The notes under the pieces are model-generated. The model did not search any database, was not told the DNA's origin, and saw only the letters and a list, made by a program, of their open reading frames with translations. The position numbers were made by a program, and so were the translations under genes. From Roseovarius dicentrarchi (GTDB lineage: Bacteria; Pseudomonadota; Alphaproteobacteria; Rhodobacterales; Rhodobacteraceae): a stretch of DNA of 64,000 bases. The stretch spans positions 62,001 to 126,000 of the forward strand of contig NZ_QNQP01000008.1 in NCBI RefSeq assembly GCF_003316635.1, written 5' to 3'. This document shows positions 34,708-46,902 of the stretch, one piece after another; position 1 is the stretch's first letter, and every line of letters starts with the position of its first letter.

Positions 34708-37028
34708 TCGGCCGTCAGCAGCGGAGGCTTCTTTCCGCTCAGGCGCGGGGTGTCGGGGCCGTTGATTTGCAGGTCAATCTTGCCGTCCTTGACCGCCACC
34801 TTGACGACACCGCCCTTGGCCAGCTTGCCAAAGAGCAGTTCCTCGGCAAGTGGCTTCTTGATGTGTTCCTGAATGACGCGGGCGAGGGGACGCGCGCCCA
34901 TCTTGTCGTCATATCCGCGCTCACCCAGCCATTCGGCCGCGGGCGGGGTCAGTTCGATCGTGACGTTGCGGTCCATCAGCTGCGCCTCGAGTTGCAGGAC
35001 GAACTTTTCGACAACCTGCATGATCACCTCTTTGGGCAGCGTGCCGAAGGAGATCACCGCATCCAGGCGGTTGCGGAATTCCGGCGTAAACGTCCGCTCG
35101 ATCGCGGCTGTATCCTCGCCCTCGCGGCGATCGCGGCCAAAGCCGATGGCGGATTTGGCCATCTCGGACGCGCCCGCGTTCGAGGTCATGATAAGGATCA
35201 CGTTGCGGAAATCGACGGACCGCCCGTTATGATCGGTCAGCGTGCCGTGGTCCATCACCTGAAGCAGGATGTTGAAAACATCCGGATGCGCCTTCTCGAT
35301 CTCGTCCAGAAGCAGGACGCAGTGCGGATGCTGGTCAACACCGTCGGTCAGCATGCCGCCCTGATCAAAGCCGACATAGCCCGGAGGCGCGCCGATCAGA
35401 CGTGAAACCGCGTGTTTCTCCATGTATTCGGACATGTCGAAACGGATCAGTTCGACCCCAAGCGTATCGGCCAGCTGTTTGGCCACTTCGGTTTTGCCCA
35501 CGCCGGTGGGGCCGGCGAACAGGTAGTTGCCGATGGGTTTTTCCGGCTCGCGCAGGCCCGCGCGGGCAAGTTTGATGGCGCTGCTCAGCGCGGTAATCGC
35601 GGCGTCCTGACCAAATACCACGCGTTTCAGCGACGCTTCCAGATCGCGCAGGATCATCGCATCGTCCTTGGACACGTTTTTCGGCGGGATGCGCGCGATT
35701 TTGGCAACCACCGCCTCAATCTCTTTCACGCCGATGCTTTTGCGGCGTTTGGAGGCGGCCACCAGATGCTGCGCGGCGCCAGCTTCGTCGATCACGTCGA
35801 TGGCCTTGTCGGGCAGTTTTCGGTCATTGATATAGCGCGCGGCCAGATCAACGGCGGTTTTGATCGCCTCGTTGGTGTATTTGACGCTGTGATGCTCCTC
35901 GAAATAGGGCTTGAGGCCCTTGAGGATCTTGATCGAATCCTCAACAGACGGCTCGGCCACGTCGATTTTCTGGAACCGGCGGGACAGGGCGCGATCCTTT
36001 TCAAAGTGCTGGCGGAACTCCTTGTAGGTGGTGGAGCCCATGCAGCGCAGCTTGCCACCCTGAAGCGCGGGTTTCAGCAGGTTAGAGGCGTCCATCGCGC
36101 CGCCCGATGTGGCGCCGGCGCCGATGATGGTGTGAATTTCGTCAATGAACAGCACCGCGTCGGGGTGGTTTTCCATCTCTGTCATCACGGCCTTCAGCCG
36201 TTCCTCGAAATCGCCGCGGTAGCGGGTGCCGGCCAGAAGCGCGCCCATATCGAGCGAATAAATGGTGGTTTTTGCCAAAATCTCGGGCGTTTCGCCTTTG
36301 ACGATTTTGTACGCCAGTCCTTCGGCGATGGCGGTTTTGCCGACGCCCGGATCACCCACCAGCAGCGGGTTGTTCTTGCGGCGGCGGCACAGCACCTGGA
36401 TGCAACGCTCCACCTCGTCGGCGCGGCCGATCAGGGGATCGACATCGCCGGTGCGGGATTTCTCATTCAGATCGACGCAGTATTTCGCCAGCGCCGATTC
36501 GCCCGGCTCCACCGCGCCCGGTTCCTGCGCGCGCTGCGATGCTTCGTCATCGGCGCCCTGCACGGGGCGCGCCTCGCCAAAGGCGGCGTCCTTGGCCACG
36601 CCATGGGCGATGAAATTGACGGCGTCATAGCGGGTCATCTCCTGCTCCTGCAGGAAATAGGCGGCGTTTGACTCGCGCTCGGCAAAGATGGCGACCAGCA
36701 CGTTGGCGCCGGTCACTTCGGTCCGGCCCGACGATTGGACGTGAATCGCGGCGCGTTGAATGACGCGCTGGAACGCGGCGGTCGGCACCGCCTCGGACCC
36801 TTCGATTTCGGTGACGAGGTTCGACAATTCGTCGTCGATGAATTCGACAAGCGTGCCGCGCAATTCCTCGGTATCGACGCTGCATGCCTTCAACACGCGG
36901 TTCGCATCGGGTTCATCGACAAGCGCAAGAAGCAAATGCTCAAGCGTTGCAAACTCATGCTGCCGTGCATTGGCAAGCGCCAAGGCGGCGTGGATTGCCT
37001 GTTCCAGTGTGGTCGAGAATGAAGGCAC
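34704..37028 (-). CDS. clpA: ATP-dependent Clp protease ATP-binding subunit ClpA
   Basis: A 774-residue AAA+ unfoldase that feeds substrates to ClpP. The N-domain covers about 1-145. The first ATPase has Walker A GDPGVGKT (225-232) and LFIDEIHT; the second has GPTGVGKT (506-513) and LLLDEIEKAHPDV. The ClpP-docking loop is IGF (628-630). The start is GTG 37028: GAGGGAG lies 8 bases upstream and homologues begin PSFSTTLEQAIH. The frame is open far upstream, but that part overlaps gloB and is spurious. The M23 peptidase gene is coupled downstream. Heat control is possible, as CTTGAA occurs upstream on this strand at 37114-37119, but the -10 is unclear. Confidence 0.96.
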   Translation of the reverse strand: MPSFSTTLEQAIHAALALANARQHEFATLEHLLLALVDEPDANRVLKACSVDTEELRGTLVEFIDDELSNLVTEIEGSEAVPTAAFQRVIQRAAIHVQSSGRTEVTGANVLVAIFAERESNAAYFLQEQEMTRYDAVNFIAHGVAKDAAFGEARPVQGADDEASQRAQEPGAVEPGESALAKYCVDLNEKSRTGDVDPLIGRADEVERCIQVLCRRRKNNPLLVGDPGVGKTAIAEGLAYKIVKGETPEILAKTTIYSLDMGALLAGTRYRGDFEERLKAVMTEMENHPDAVLFIDEIHTIIGAGATSGGAMDASNLLKPALQGGKLRCMGSTTYKEFRQHFEKDRALSRRFQKIDVAEPSVEDSIKILKGLKPYFEEHHSVKYTNEAIKTAVDLAARYINDRKLPDKAIDVIDEAGAAQHLVAASKRRKSIGVKEIEAVVAKIARIPPKNVSKDDAMILRDLEASLKRVVFGQDAAITALSSAIKLARAGLREPEKPIGNYLFAGPTGVGKTEVAKQLADTLGVELIRFDMSEYMEKHAVSRLIGAPPGYVGFDQGGMLTDGVDQHPHCVLLLDEIEKAHPDVFNILLQVMDHGTLTDHNGRSVDFRNVILIMTSNAGASEMAKSAIGFGRDRREGEDTAAIERTFTPEFRNRLDAVISFGTLPKEVIMQVVEKFVLQLEAQLMDRNVTIELTPPAAEWLGERGYDDKMGARPLARVIQEHIKKPLAEELLFGKLAKGGVVKVAVKDGKIDLQINGPDTPRLSGKKPPLLTAE

Positions 37029-37182
37029 TTTGGTGCTCCCTCTTGTCTGGTGCCGCGGGGTCTTTGGCCAGCATGGCCCGATAACCTTAAGGTTTGGTCG
37101 ATAACGCCACGGCTTCAAGTTTTTTTTCGCAAAACGCGCCCAATTTATCGTGTCCGGGCGGTTTTGCAGTGTGGTTGAGGGG

Positions 37183-37950
37183 TCAAAAATGGTCCTTGCG
37201 CTTGCGGATTTCGGCAAAGACGGCGGCGTCGGGGGCGTCCTGCATGGCCAGATGCGCCCGGATGGCGGGATCGGCTGCGCGCAGGAACGGGTTGGTGGCC
37301 AATTCGTCGGCCAGCGTTGAGGGGACTGTGGGGCGGCCCTCGCGACGGGCTGCCTCTGTTGCGTCTGAACGGGATATAAGCGCGGAATTGCCGGGATCAA
37401 CGGTCAGCGCGAATTTCGCGTTGGCGCGGGTATATTCGTGGCCCGAGTAAACGATCGTATCCTCTGGCAGCGCCATCAGCTTGCCGAGCGATTGCCACAT
37501 CTGGTCTGCGGTGCCCTCGAACAGGCGCCCACATCCAAGCGCCATCAGGCTGTCGGCGGTAAATACGGCGCGGCTGGCCGGGAAATGCACTGCGATATGA
37601 CCCACCGTGTGGCCGGACACATCCATGATATGCCCGGTCTGGTCGCCAATCTGAATGGTATCGCCATCTGCGACCGACATATCCAGCGGCGGCAGGCGAT
37701 GGGCGTCAGCCGCTGCGCCGATGACGGTTGCCGGATGCGCCGCCAGCAGATCCTCCAGACCCTGAACATGATCGGCATGATGATGGGTCAGGACCACATG
37801 GCTGAGCGTCCAACCCCTTTGCTCAAGCGCGCGCAGGATCGGCGCCGCCTCGGGCACATCGACGCACAGGGTGGCGCCGCTGGCCGGGTCATGGGCTAAA
37901 AACGCATAGTTATCCTCAAGGCACGGGAGTGTCAGAATTTCAAATGGCAT
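37183..37950 (-). CDS. gloB: hydroxyacylglutathione hydrolase (glyoxalase II)
   Basis: A 255-residue metallo-beta-lactamase-fold enzyme that releases D-lactate and glutathione from S-lactoylglutathione in methylglyoxal detoxification. The two-metal motif THHHADH spans 55-61. Further ligands fall in SGHTVGHIAVHF and FTADSLMALGCGRLFEG, where family members more often have FTGDTLF. The C-terminal substrate helices carry HEYTRANAKFAL and NPFLRA. It is divergent from the methyltransferase gene, an arrangement seen in other alphaproteobacteria. Confidence 0.95.
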   Translation of the reverse strand: MPFEILTLPCLEDNYAFLAHDPASGATLCVDVPEAAPILRALEQRGWTLSHVVLTHHHADHVQGLEDLLAAHPATVIGAAADAHRLPPLDMSVADGDTIQIGDQTGHIMDVSGHTVGHIAVHFPASRAVFTADSLMALGCGRLFEGTADQMWQSLGKLMALPEDTIVYSGHEYTRANAKFALTVDPGNSALISRSDATEAARREGRPTVPSTLADELATNPFLRAADPAIRAHLAMQDAPDAAVFAEIRKRKDHF

Positions 37951-38048
37951 CGCGGGCCTCCTTATACAGCATCGGCGGTGCCTTGGGTGTTTGCGCGCCG
38001 CCTCTTCTAAGTTAGGGTTCAGCCTGACGGATCAAGGGCGCCACTGCA

Positions 38049-38840
38049 ATGCATGTTGATGTGCAGGAGTTACGGAATTTCTACTACCGCAGCACGCTGG
38101 GCCGGGCTGTGCAAAAGACCGTGCGCGCCGAAATCGCCCGCATCTGGCCCGAGGCGAAGGGGCAGACGGTGGTTGGCTTCGGCTTTGCCGTGCCGTTCCT
38201 GCGGCCCTACCTGCACGATGCGCGGCGCGTTGTTGCGCTGATGCCGGGACCGCAGGGGGTGATGGCCTGGCCGCAGAAGATGCCGAATATCTCGGTCCTG
38301 TGCGAAGAAACGCTGTGGCCGATTGAGACGGGGCATATCGATAAACTGCTGGTCATGCACGCGCTGGAGGCCAGCGAACGGCCGGCCGATTTGCTGAACG
38401 AATGCTGGCGCGCGCTGGGGCCGGGCGGCTCGGCGCTTTTCGTGGTGCCGAACCGTGCCGGGCTGTGGTCGCGCAGTGATCGCACGCCATTCGGATCGGG
38501 GCGCCCTTACAGCCAGACGCAACTGGAGGCGCTGCTGAAATCGCACGGCTTCCTGCCGGAACAGCATGTGACCACGCTCTACCAGCCGCCCAGCACGCGC
38601 CGTTTCTGGCGCAAGACCGCCGGCATGTGGGAAAGGCTGGGGGGCAACCTGTCGATGGTGGTGTCGGGCGGCGTGCTGATGGTGGAGGCCACCAAGCGTG
38701 TCCCGGCGCCGCGCGGCCCCGGCCTGCGCGCCAGCGTGCGCAAACCGCTGGAGGCGCTCAGCCCCCGGCCCAAGCCGGTGGCGGGTCAGGCGTACGGCTC
38801 TCCGTTTGAGGTTGCGAACTCCATAGTGCAAGAAAGCTGA
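38049..38840 (+). CDS. SAM-dependent methyltransferase family protein
   Basis: A 263-residue protein of the class I methyltransferase fold. The region [15 protein letters not shown] takes the place of the SAM-binding glycine loop, and [45 protein letters not shown] matches the post-motif II section of Methyltransf_11. The glycine loop is weaker than standard (G-F-G-F-A), so activity is not certain. The C-terminal 60 residues are basic and Pro-rich. It faces gloB head to head across 98 bases, a conserved alphaproteobacterial neighbour pair. The substrate is unknown. Confidence 0.8.
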   Translation: MHVDVQELRNFYYRSTLGRAVQKTVRAEIARIWPEAKGQTVVGFGFAVPFLRPYLHDARRVVALMPGPQGVMAWPQKMPNISVLCEETLWPIETGHIDKLLVMHALEASERPADLLNECWRALGPGGSALFVVPNRAGLWSRSDRTPFGSGRPYSQTQLEALLKSHGFLPEQHVTTLYQPPSTRRFWRKTAGMWERLGGNLSMVVSGGVLMVEATKRVPAPRGPGLRASVRKPLEALSPRPKPVAGQAYGSPFEVANSIVQES

Positions 38841-38855
38841 CTGGCAGGCGGGCTA

Positions 38856-39920
38856 TCAAAAATCGCCGCGCGGGTATTTCTGTTCCATTTTCATCCAAGT
38901 CTGAACGCCCAGCCTTCGGGATTTTGCCAGACGCCTTTCCACCTTTTTGCGGGACACCCATTCCCTGATATCGCTCTTGTGTTTGCGGAATGAGTTTCTG
39001 GGTTTCACTGGCGTGTATTTGGCTGTGAAATCGGTGTAGCCGAAATGTGTGGACAGAAAGTTACGGTATTCGGGAAAATACCTCTGGCGCAATTCTTCTT
39101 CAATGTCGTGCCATGGTTTGTTTCCGACAAAATGCAGGATGATGGGATCGGCCTTTTCCAATGCCTCGGTCAATGAGGTGAGCATCGGGAAGTTCCAGAT
39201 AGGGCTGATCAACTTCACCTGATGACTGAAAATCATATTCAGGAAAGTCTGGTCATGAAGATCCAGATTTTCAACATTATCGCAGATCAGATCAAACGTG
39301 CCTTCCGGAGTCAGGATGGCATTATATGCCTGCACATCAATCAGCAGGAAACCTGCATTGAAATATCGATCCGGCGCTTTTGCGATGCGATCCCGGTAGT
39401 TGCGAGACTTGGAAGAGTTGTGTTCCGGCATCCAGACGTTCAGATCGGACACCGCAGCCAACGGGTATCCGTCCAAGTCCATTTCGAACACACCCTGAAT
39501 ACCCGGACGATTCAAATACATGTCAGCATCAAGATAACACAATCTGCGATATTCCGTCATCTCATGGGGCAAGAATATTCGAAGATAGGACTCGATGGAT
39601 ATTCTATCGTTGGTCGGCAGTTTGTCCGTGGAAATGAAATTGGCACGGCCAATACGCAGACCATCCGCAAGCGCGTCGGGCGTTTCGACATCCTCAGAGC
39701 AAATGACACAGATATCAAACGCGCGATCTTTTTCCTGCTCGATAATCTGCCGCGCCAGAAGCAGGCCGCATCTGTAGAAGTGGGCATCCCCCACGATGAT
39801 GACAGCATCTTTGTGGCGGGCTGGCGTGTCGAACGCCAGATTGATGGTTTTCACTGTGTCTTGTCCCACTGGTGTCGGCTCCTTCTGTCGCCGTTCTGCA
39901 ACATCTTCCCGATTAGACAT
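38856..39920 (-). CDS. glycosyltransferase family 8 protein
   Basis: A 354-residue GT8-type retaining glycosyltransferase, the LPS galactosyl/glucosyltransferase and glycogenin family. The metal-binding D-x-D is D131-A-D133 in LCYLDADMYLNRPG. Further family motifs are DRYFNAGFLLIDVQAY, LDLHDQTFLNMIF and ILHFVGNKPWHD. The basic tail may attach to membrane. Base use differs from the neighbours: by hand, 39301-39360 is 50% GC and 39541-39600 is 43%, while flanking genes are far richer in GC, suggesting acquisition from elsewhere. No other polysaccharide gene is adjacent. The ATG at 39920 is the first in a natural frame. Confidence 0.88.
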   Translation of the reverse strand: MSNREDVAERRQKEPTPVGQDTVKTINLAFDTPARHKDAVIIVGDAHFYRCGLLLARQIIEQEKDRAFDICVICSEDVETPDALADGLRIGRANFISTDKLPTNDRISIESYLRIFLPHEMTEYRRLCYLDADMYLNRPGIQGVFEMDLDGYPLAAVSDLNVWMPEHNSSKSRNYRDRIAKAPDRYFNAGFLLIDVQAYNAILTPEGTFDLICDNVENLDLHDQTFLNMIFSHQVKLISPIWNFPMLTSLTEALEKADPIILHFVGNKPWHDIEEELRQRYFPEYRNFLSTHFGYTDFTAKYTPVKPRNSFRKHKSDIREWVSRKKVERRLAKSRRLGVQTWMKMEQKYPRGDF

Positions 39921-40322
39921 GTCTTTGGCCAGCCTTGAATGTCAAGTTGGCGGATCGCGGCCCGACGGGCGGTCCAGCAGGATTGCCGACATGCCGCGCC
40001 TGACGCCCGCGACCGGTGCGTGACTGCGGGATTGACAGTTAGCGCAAACAATGCCCTGCTGGATTCGGAGCCAGGTCCGCGAGATTACATTCAGTTTTAG
40101 GATCTGTTGTGCGAAAAAAATGCTTAAAACCAGCATGATCCTGATAAGTTACTGTAAACCAACAGGCTTTTAAGTCGCTTGCGTATTCGCTAGCAACTTG
40201 CGAGGTGGGCAAGGCTCTGCTAAACCCACGCCGGATTACACTGATCAGAGTATGAATGCTCGCCAACGCCCCTCAGCCGCGCCCGCGGCTGTCGCAGGGG
40301 CCTAATTGTCGAAAGGGTGGAC
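39921..40322. other. 402-bp intergenic region before the atp operon, no gene seen
   Basis: The left and middle part is less GC rich than the genome around it, like the preceding GT8 gene, and returns to high GC by 40265. I expect the atp operon promoter here. TTGACA occurs at 40032-40037, but no good -10 lies 16-18 bases downstream. Short open frames on the minus strand (for example 40039-40266) have no ribosome site or family resemblance, so none is called. Confidence 0.5.
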
Positions 40323-40883
40323 GTGTCCGAACCAGCTTCGATCTCCTCGGGTATCGCCGAACGCTATGCGACCGCGATCTTCGAGATTGCCCAAGAAAGC
40401 AAACGCCTGCCCAAGCTTGAAAGCAGCGTTGACGCATTGGCCGAAGCGCTGAACGTCAGCAGCGACTTGCGCAGCGTCATCTCCAGCCCGGTCCTGAGCC
40501 GGGACGAGCAAGGCAAGGCCATCACCGCCATCGCCGAGCACCTCAAGCTGACGCCCTCCTTGTCGCGTGGCATCAGCCTGATGGCGAAAAAGCGGCGTCT
40601 GTTTGCTCTGCCGCAACTCATTGCGCAGCTTCGCGCGATGATCGGCGAGGAAAAGGGCGAAGTTCAGGCCGAGGTCACCAGCGCCAAGGCGCTGACCAAG
40701 GCGCAGGCAGATCAGCTGACCAAGACGCTGACCGATAATATCGGCAAGGACGTCAAGATTAATGCGACCGTGGACGAAAGCCTTGTCGGCGGTCTGATTG
40801 TAAAGGTGGGCTCGAAGATGATCGACACGTCGATCCGCTCCAAGCTTGCATCGCTCCAGAGTTCAATGAAAGAGGTCGGATAA
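40323..40883 (+). CDS. atpH: F1 ATP synthase delta subunit
   Basis: The delta subunit links the top of F1 to the peripheral stalk of ATP synthase. The 186-residue protein shows the typical opening SSGIAERYATAIFEIAQE and the C-terminal VDESLVGGLIVKVGSKMIDTSIRSKLASLQ. The start is GTG 40323, chosen over GTG 40317 because AAAGGG (40312-40317) would overlap the earlier one. It is first in atpHAGDC; as is usual in Rhodobacteraceae, the F0 genes are not here. atpA begins directly at the next base after the stop. Confidence 0.95.
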   Translation: MSEPASISSGIAERYATAIFEIAQESKRLPKLESSVDALAEALNVSSDLRSVISSPVLSRDEQGKAITAIAEHLKLTPSLSRGISLMAKKRRLFALPQLIAQLRAMIGEEKGEVQAEVTSAKALTKAQADQLTKTLTDNIGKDVKINATVDESLVGGLIVKVGSKMIDTSIRSKLASLQSSMKEVG

Positions 40884-42422
40884 ATGGGTATCCAAGCGGC
40901 AGAGATTTCTGCAATCCTGAAGGACCAGATCAAGAATTTCGGCCAAGAGGTCGAAGTGGCCGAAATCGGTCAGGTTCTGTCTGTCGGTGACGGTATCGCG
41001 CGCGTTCACGGTCTGGACAATGTTCAGGCCGGCGAGCTGGTCGAATTCCCCGGCGGGATCATGGGCATGGCCCTGAACCTCGAGGCGGACAACGTCGGTA
41101 TCGTGATCTTCGGCTCCGACCGCGACATCAAGGAAGGCGACACCGTCAAGCGCACCAAGTCCATCGTGGACGTGCCGATCGGCGATGCGCTGCTGGGCCG
41201 CGTTGTTGACGGTCTTGGCAACCCGCTGGACGGCAAGGGCCCCATCGACACGACCGAGCGCGGCATTGCCGACGTCAAGGCGCCGGGCATCATCCCCCGC
41301 AAATCGGTGCACGAGCCGATGGCGACAGGCATCAAATCCGTCGACGCGATGATCCCGATCGGCCGTGGCCAGCGCGAGCTGATCATTGGTGACCGTCAGA
41401 CCGGCAAGACCGCGATCGCGCTGGATACCATGCTGAACCAGAAGTCGATCAACGACGCTGCTGGTGATGACGAAAGCAAGAAGCTGTACTGCGTCTATGT
41501 CGCCATCGGCCAGAAACGTTCCACCGTTGCGCAGCTGGTGAAGAAGCTGGAAGAAACCGGCGCGATGGCCTATTCCATCGTCGTCGCCGCGACCGCCTCG
41601 GACCCCGCGCCGATGCAGTTCCTCGCGCCCTATTCCGCGACCGCGATGGCAGAGCATTTCCGCGACAATGGCCGTCACGCGCTGATCGTCTATGATGACC
41701 TGTCCAAGCAGGCCGTGGCCTACCGCCAGATGTCCCTGCTTCTGCGCCGTCCGCCCGGACGCGAAGCCTATCCCGGCGACGTTTTCTATCTGCACTCCCG
41801 CCTGCTGGAGCGGTCGGCCAAGCTGAACGAGGATAACGGTTCCGGTTCGCTGACGGCCCTGCCGATCATCGAAACCCAGGGCGGCGACGTGTCTGCATTT
41901 ATTCCGACCAACGTGATCTCGATCACCGACGGCCAGATCTTCCTGGAAACCGAGCTGTTCTATCAGGGCATCCGACCCGCCGTGAACACCGGTCTGTCGG
42001 TCAGCCGAGTGGGCTCCTCCGCCCAGACCAACGCGATGAAATCCGTTGCGGGTCCGGTCAAGCTGGAGCTGGCGCAGTACCGCGAAATGGCGGCCTTCGC
42101 CCAGTTCGGCTCGGATCTTGATGCGGCCACCCAGCAGCTGCTGAACCGCGGCGCGCGCTTGACCGAGCTGATGAAGCAGCCGCAGTATTCGCCGCTGACC
42201 AACGCCGAAATCGTGTGCGTGATCTTCGCCGGCACCAAAGGGTATCTGGACAAGATCGCCGTCAAGGATGTGGGCCGCTTCGAGGCGGGTCTGCTCAAGC
42301 ATCTGCGCGGCAAGCATTCCGACGTTCTGGACATGATCACCAAGGAAGACCCGAAGATCAAAGGGGACGCCGAGGCCAAGATCAGGGCTGCGCTGGACGA
42401 ATTCGCCGCCGACTTCGCATAA
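40884..42422 (+). CDS. atpA: F1 ATP synthase alpha subunit
   Basis: Non-catalytic nucleotide-binding subunit of the F1 hexamer, 512 residues, standard length. The Walker A loop is GDRQTGKT (169-176). The family signature [17 protein letters not shown] and the visiting arginine region are intact. ATG 40884 follows the atpH stop without a gap, with GAGG as ribosome site inside the end of atpH. Codon use is that of a strongly expressed gene. Second gene of atpHAGDC. Confidence 0.99.
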   Translation: MGIQAAEISAILKDQIKNFGQEVEVAEIGQVLSVGDGIARVHGLDNVQAGELVEFPGGIMGMALNLEADNVGIVIFGSDRDIKEGDTVKRTKSIVDVPIGDALLGRVVDGLGNPLDGKGPIDTTERGIADVKAPGIIPRKSVHEPMATGIKSVDAMIPIGRGQRELIIGDRQTGKTAIALDTMLNQKSINDAAGDDESKKLYCVYVAIGQKRSTVAQLVKKLEETGAMAYSIVVAATASDPAPMQFLAPYSATAMAEHFRDNGRHALIVYDDLSKQAVAYRQMSLLLRRPPGREAYPGDVFYLHSRLLERSAKLNEDNGSGSLTALPIIETQGGDVSAFIPTNVISITDGQIFLETELFYQGIRPAVNTGLSVSRVGSSAQTNAMKSVAGPVKLELAQYREMAAFAQFGSDLDAATQQLLNRGARLTELMKQPQYSPLTNAEIVCVIFAGTKGYLDKIAVKDVGRFEAGLLKHLRGKHSDVLDMITKEDPKIKGDAEAKIRAALDEFAADFA

Positions 42423-42437
42423 AAGGGAGATAAGGCA

Positions 42438-44761
<2,324 letters not shown>

Positions 44762-44769
44762 TGCACCTG

Positions 44770-44792
44770 CCGGACCGCGCTGCGCGGTCCGG
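44770..44792 (+). repeat. hairpin between atpD and atpC
   Basis: CCGGACCGCG (44770-44779) pairs exactly with CGCGGTCCGG (44783-44792) around a CTG loop. No T run follows, so it is not a standard terminator. It lies 8 bases after the atpD stop and 27 before atpC, and could adjust the beta:epsilon ratio by partial termination or mRNA processing. Confidence 0.75.
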
Positions 44793-44819
44793 TATTCCGC
44801 CCAATGAAGGAGGCCACCA

Positions 44820-45245
44820 ATGGCTGACACAGTGCAATTCGATCTGGTATCGCCCGAGCGCCTTCTGACATCCGTTCAGGCGCGCGAAGTGCAAATCCCC
44901 GGTGCCGAGGGCGATCTGACGGCAATGGCCGACCATTCGCCGGTCATCACAACGCTGCGCCCCGGTATCGTGCGCGTCATTTCGGACAAGGGCGAAGAAG
45001 AATACGCCGTCACCGGCGGCTTTGCCGAGATCAACGCCGATGGCGTTTCGGTTCTGGCCGAGCAGGCGATTCACCGCTCCGATCTGACCCAGGAGCATTT
45101 CAAGAAGCTGGTCGCAGATGCGACTGACCGTCTTGCGCGTGCGCAAGAGACGTTCAAGAATGAACCGGGCCCCGTCGATGACGCAGCCAAGCTGCTGGCC
45201 GACATGGTGGCAATGGGCGATCACATGGGCCTTAGCGGCTACTAA
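44820..45245 (+). CDS. atpC: F1 ATP synthase epsilon subunit
   Basis: The epsilon subunit regulates and couples F1 to the c-ring, 141 residues. The N-terminal beta sandwich is clear ([48 protein letters not shown], then [22 protein letters not shown]), followed by a helical C-terminus. AAGGAGG lies 7 bases before ATG 44820, a very strong ribosome site that may compensate for the hairpin upstream. It is the last gene of the operon, before a strong terminator. Confidence 0.97.
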   Translation: MADTVQFDLVSPERLLTSVQAREVQIPGAEGDLTAMADHSPVITTLRPGIVRVISDKGEEEYAVTGGFAEINADGVSVLAEQAIHRSDLTQEHFKKLVADATDRLARAQETFKNEPGPVDDAAKLLADMVAMGDHMGLSGY

Positions 45246-45272
45246 ACCGCCGCATCTGTGCAAGATCCTGAC

Positions 45273-45298
45273 AAAGGCCCGCGTTTCGCGGGCCTTTT
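45273..45298 (+). terminator. rho-independent terminator of the atp operon
   Basis: AAAGGCCCGCG (45273-45283) pairs with CGCGGGCCTTT (45287-45297) around a TTT loop and ends in TTTT. It is 28 bases after the atpC stop. Confidence 0.9.
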
Positions 45299-45364
45299 CC
45301 ATTTTCGATCACAGTTTCGCCTAGAATCTGGACTATGTTGATATTTGGGTAATGGTTGAGTGCT

Positions 45365-45712
45365 ATGAAAAGATTGAACACAAGGCTATTGGGTGTTGAT
45401 CAGGGGGAGGCGGTGCTGTTTTCGGAATTTGAGAGCGGCGGCACCATGTGGACGGGGGAGGGGGAGCGTTCGCGCACCCAGGCTGTGGTGTTTTCCGAGC
45501 GATTCCGCGCGCCGCCTGCCGTGCAATGCGCGCTCTCCATGTGGGATATCGACAACAGCACCAATGCGCGGGTCGAGGTCAGCGCGGAGGCCATTACAGA
45601 AGAAGGCTTTACCGTTGTGTTTCGTACGTGGGCAGACACGCACGTTGCGCGTGCCCGCGTCTGCTGGATGGCAATCGGGGAGGTGTCTGGCGACGAAGAC
45701 TGGGATGTATAG
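45365..45712 (+). CDS. H-type lectin domain protein
   Basis: A 115-residue protein that is almost entirely an H-type lectin domain, the six-stranded fold first known from snail agglutinin and discoidin, which binds N-acetylgalactosamine. Supporting pattern: RSRTQAVVFSERFRAPPAVQCALSMWDIDNSTNARVEVSAEAITEEGFTVVFRTWADTHVARARVCWMAIG, with the closing V-x-W strand. There is no signal peptide. ATG 45365 is used; a TTG at 45356 is in frame. The ribosome site is poor. It follows the atp terminator and so has its own promoter. The ligand is unknown. Confidence 0.82.
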   Translation: MKRLNTRLLGVDQGEAVLFSEFESGGTMWTGEGERSRTQAVVFSERFRAPPAVQCALSMWDIDNSTNARVEVSAEAITEEGFTVVFRTWADTHVARARVCWMAIGEVSGDEDWDV

Positions 45713-45776
45713 CAAACATGCGCGCCTGACCGCCGGACCATGACATCGCCCCGGCGGCGCCTAGTCGCGGCGCGGT

Positions 45777-46793
45777 TCAGTTGCCGAATTGGCCCTCATA
45801 CACAGGCTCAAGCGTGGGGGTGTCGAACAGCGACGATACGGACGTTCCGTTCCAGATGTTCAGGATAGCCTGGGCAAAGACGGGCGCGGTGGGAATGATA
45901 CGGATGTTCGGCGTTGCGCGCACGGCCTCGGTCGGGGCGATCGTGTCGGTGATGACCATGGATTTAAGCACCGAATTTGTCACCCGCTCGACCGCCGGGC
46001 CGGACATGACGCCATGGGTTGTGTAGGCATGCACCTCGGCGGCGCCGTTCTCGATCAGCACTTCGGCGGCCTTGCACAATGTGCCGGCGGTGTCGCACAT
46101 ATCGTCGATGATGATGCATTTCTTGCCGGTGACATCGCCGATGATGGTCATTTCGGCCACCTCTCCGGCCTTCTCGCGGCGCTTGTCCACGATGGCCAGC
46201 GGCGCGTTGATCCGTTTGGCTAACTCGCGCGCGCGGGCGACGCCGCCCACATCGGGCGACACGATCATCAGATCATCGAGGCTGCCCTTGAATTGCTTCA
46301 TGATATCAAGGGCGAACACCGGCGAGGCGTAAAGGTTATCCACCGGAATATCGAAAAACCCTTGGATCTGGGCCGCGTGCAGATCCATGGTCAGCACTCG
46401 TTCGATCCCGGCCTCGACCAGCATGTTCGCCACCAGTTTCGCCGAAATCGGCGTGCGCGCCTTGCTGCGGCGGTCCTGCCGCGCGTAGCCGAAGTACGGG
46501 ATGACCGCCGTAATGCGCGCGGCCGAGGACCGGCGCAGCGCGTCGGACATGATCAGCAGCTCCATCAGGTTGTCATTGGCCGGGTTTGATGTAGGCTGGA
46601 TGATAAACATATCCTCGCCGCGCACGTTCTCGAACACCTCGACGAAAATCTCACCGTCGTTGAACCGCTCGACCCGCGCATCGACAAGGCCGACATTGAC
46701 GCCCCGGTGCATCGACATGCGCCGCGCAATGGCTGTGGCGAGCGGCATGTTGGCGTTGCCTGAGATAAGCTTAGGCTCGGATGTGGATGACAT
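45777..46793 (-). CDS. prs: ribose-phosphate pyrophosphokinase
   Basis: PRPP synthetase, 338 residues, makes the precursor for nucleotides, histidine and tryptophan. The ATP site includes [23 protein letters not shown] and [18 protein letters not shown]; the metal-binding [18 protein letters not shown] and the PRPP loop [13 protein letters not shown] are intact. ATG 46793 was chosen for GGGGGAA upstream and the conserved length; an in-frame ATG at 46844 is too far. Upp and the histidine enzymes in the window depend on its product. Confidence 0.97.
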   Translation of the reverse strand: MSSTSEPKLISGNANMPLATAIARRMSMHRGVNVGLVDARVERFNDGEIFVEVFENVRGEDMFIIQPTSNPANDNLMELLIMSDALRRSSAARITAVIPYFGYARQDRRSKARTPISAKLVANMLVEAGIERVLTMDLHAAQIQGFFDIPVDNLYASPVFALDIMKQFKGSLDDLMIVSPDVGGVARARELAKRINAPLAIVDKRREKAGEVAEMTIIGDVTGKKCIIIDDMCDTAGTLCKAAEVLIENGAAEVHAYTTHGVMSGPAVERVTNSVLKSMVITDTIAPTEAVRATPNIRIIPTAPVFAQAILNIWNGTSVSSLFDTPTLEPVYEGQFGN

Positions 46794-46902
46794 GGCTGTG
46801 GTTCCCCCGGGGTGGCCGCATGGGCAGATTCGCTGCGTTGACACCGCTTAGCACGCGCGTAGGGTCGGGCAAAGCTACAGGTACCCGAAGGAGGCGTAAA
46901 AC

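Noticed and set aside
37029-37400. Upstream extension of the clpA frame
   Set aside because: It overlaps gloB, and its Pro/Arg-rich residues are unlike ClpA; GTG 37028 with GAGGGAG fits the family start.
40039-40266. 75-codon minus-strand frame in the gap before atpH
   Set aside because: No ribosome site and no family resemblance; I treat the gap as non-coding.
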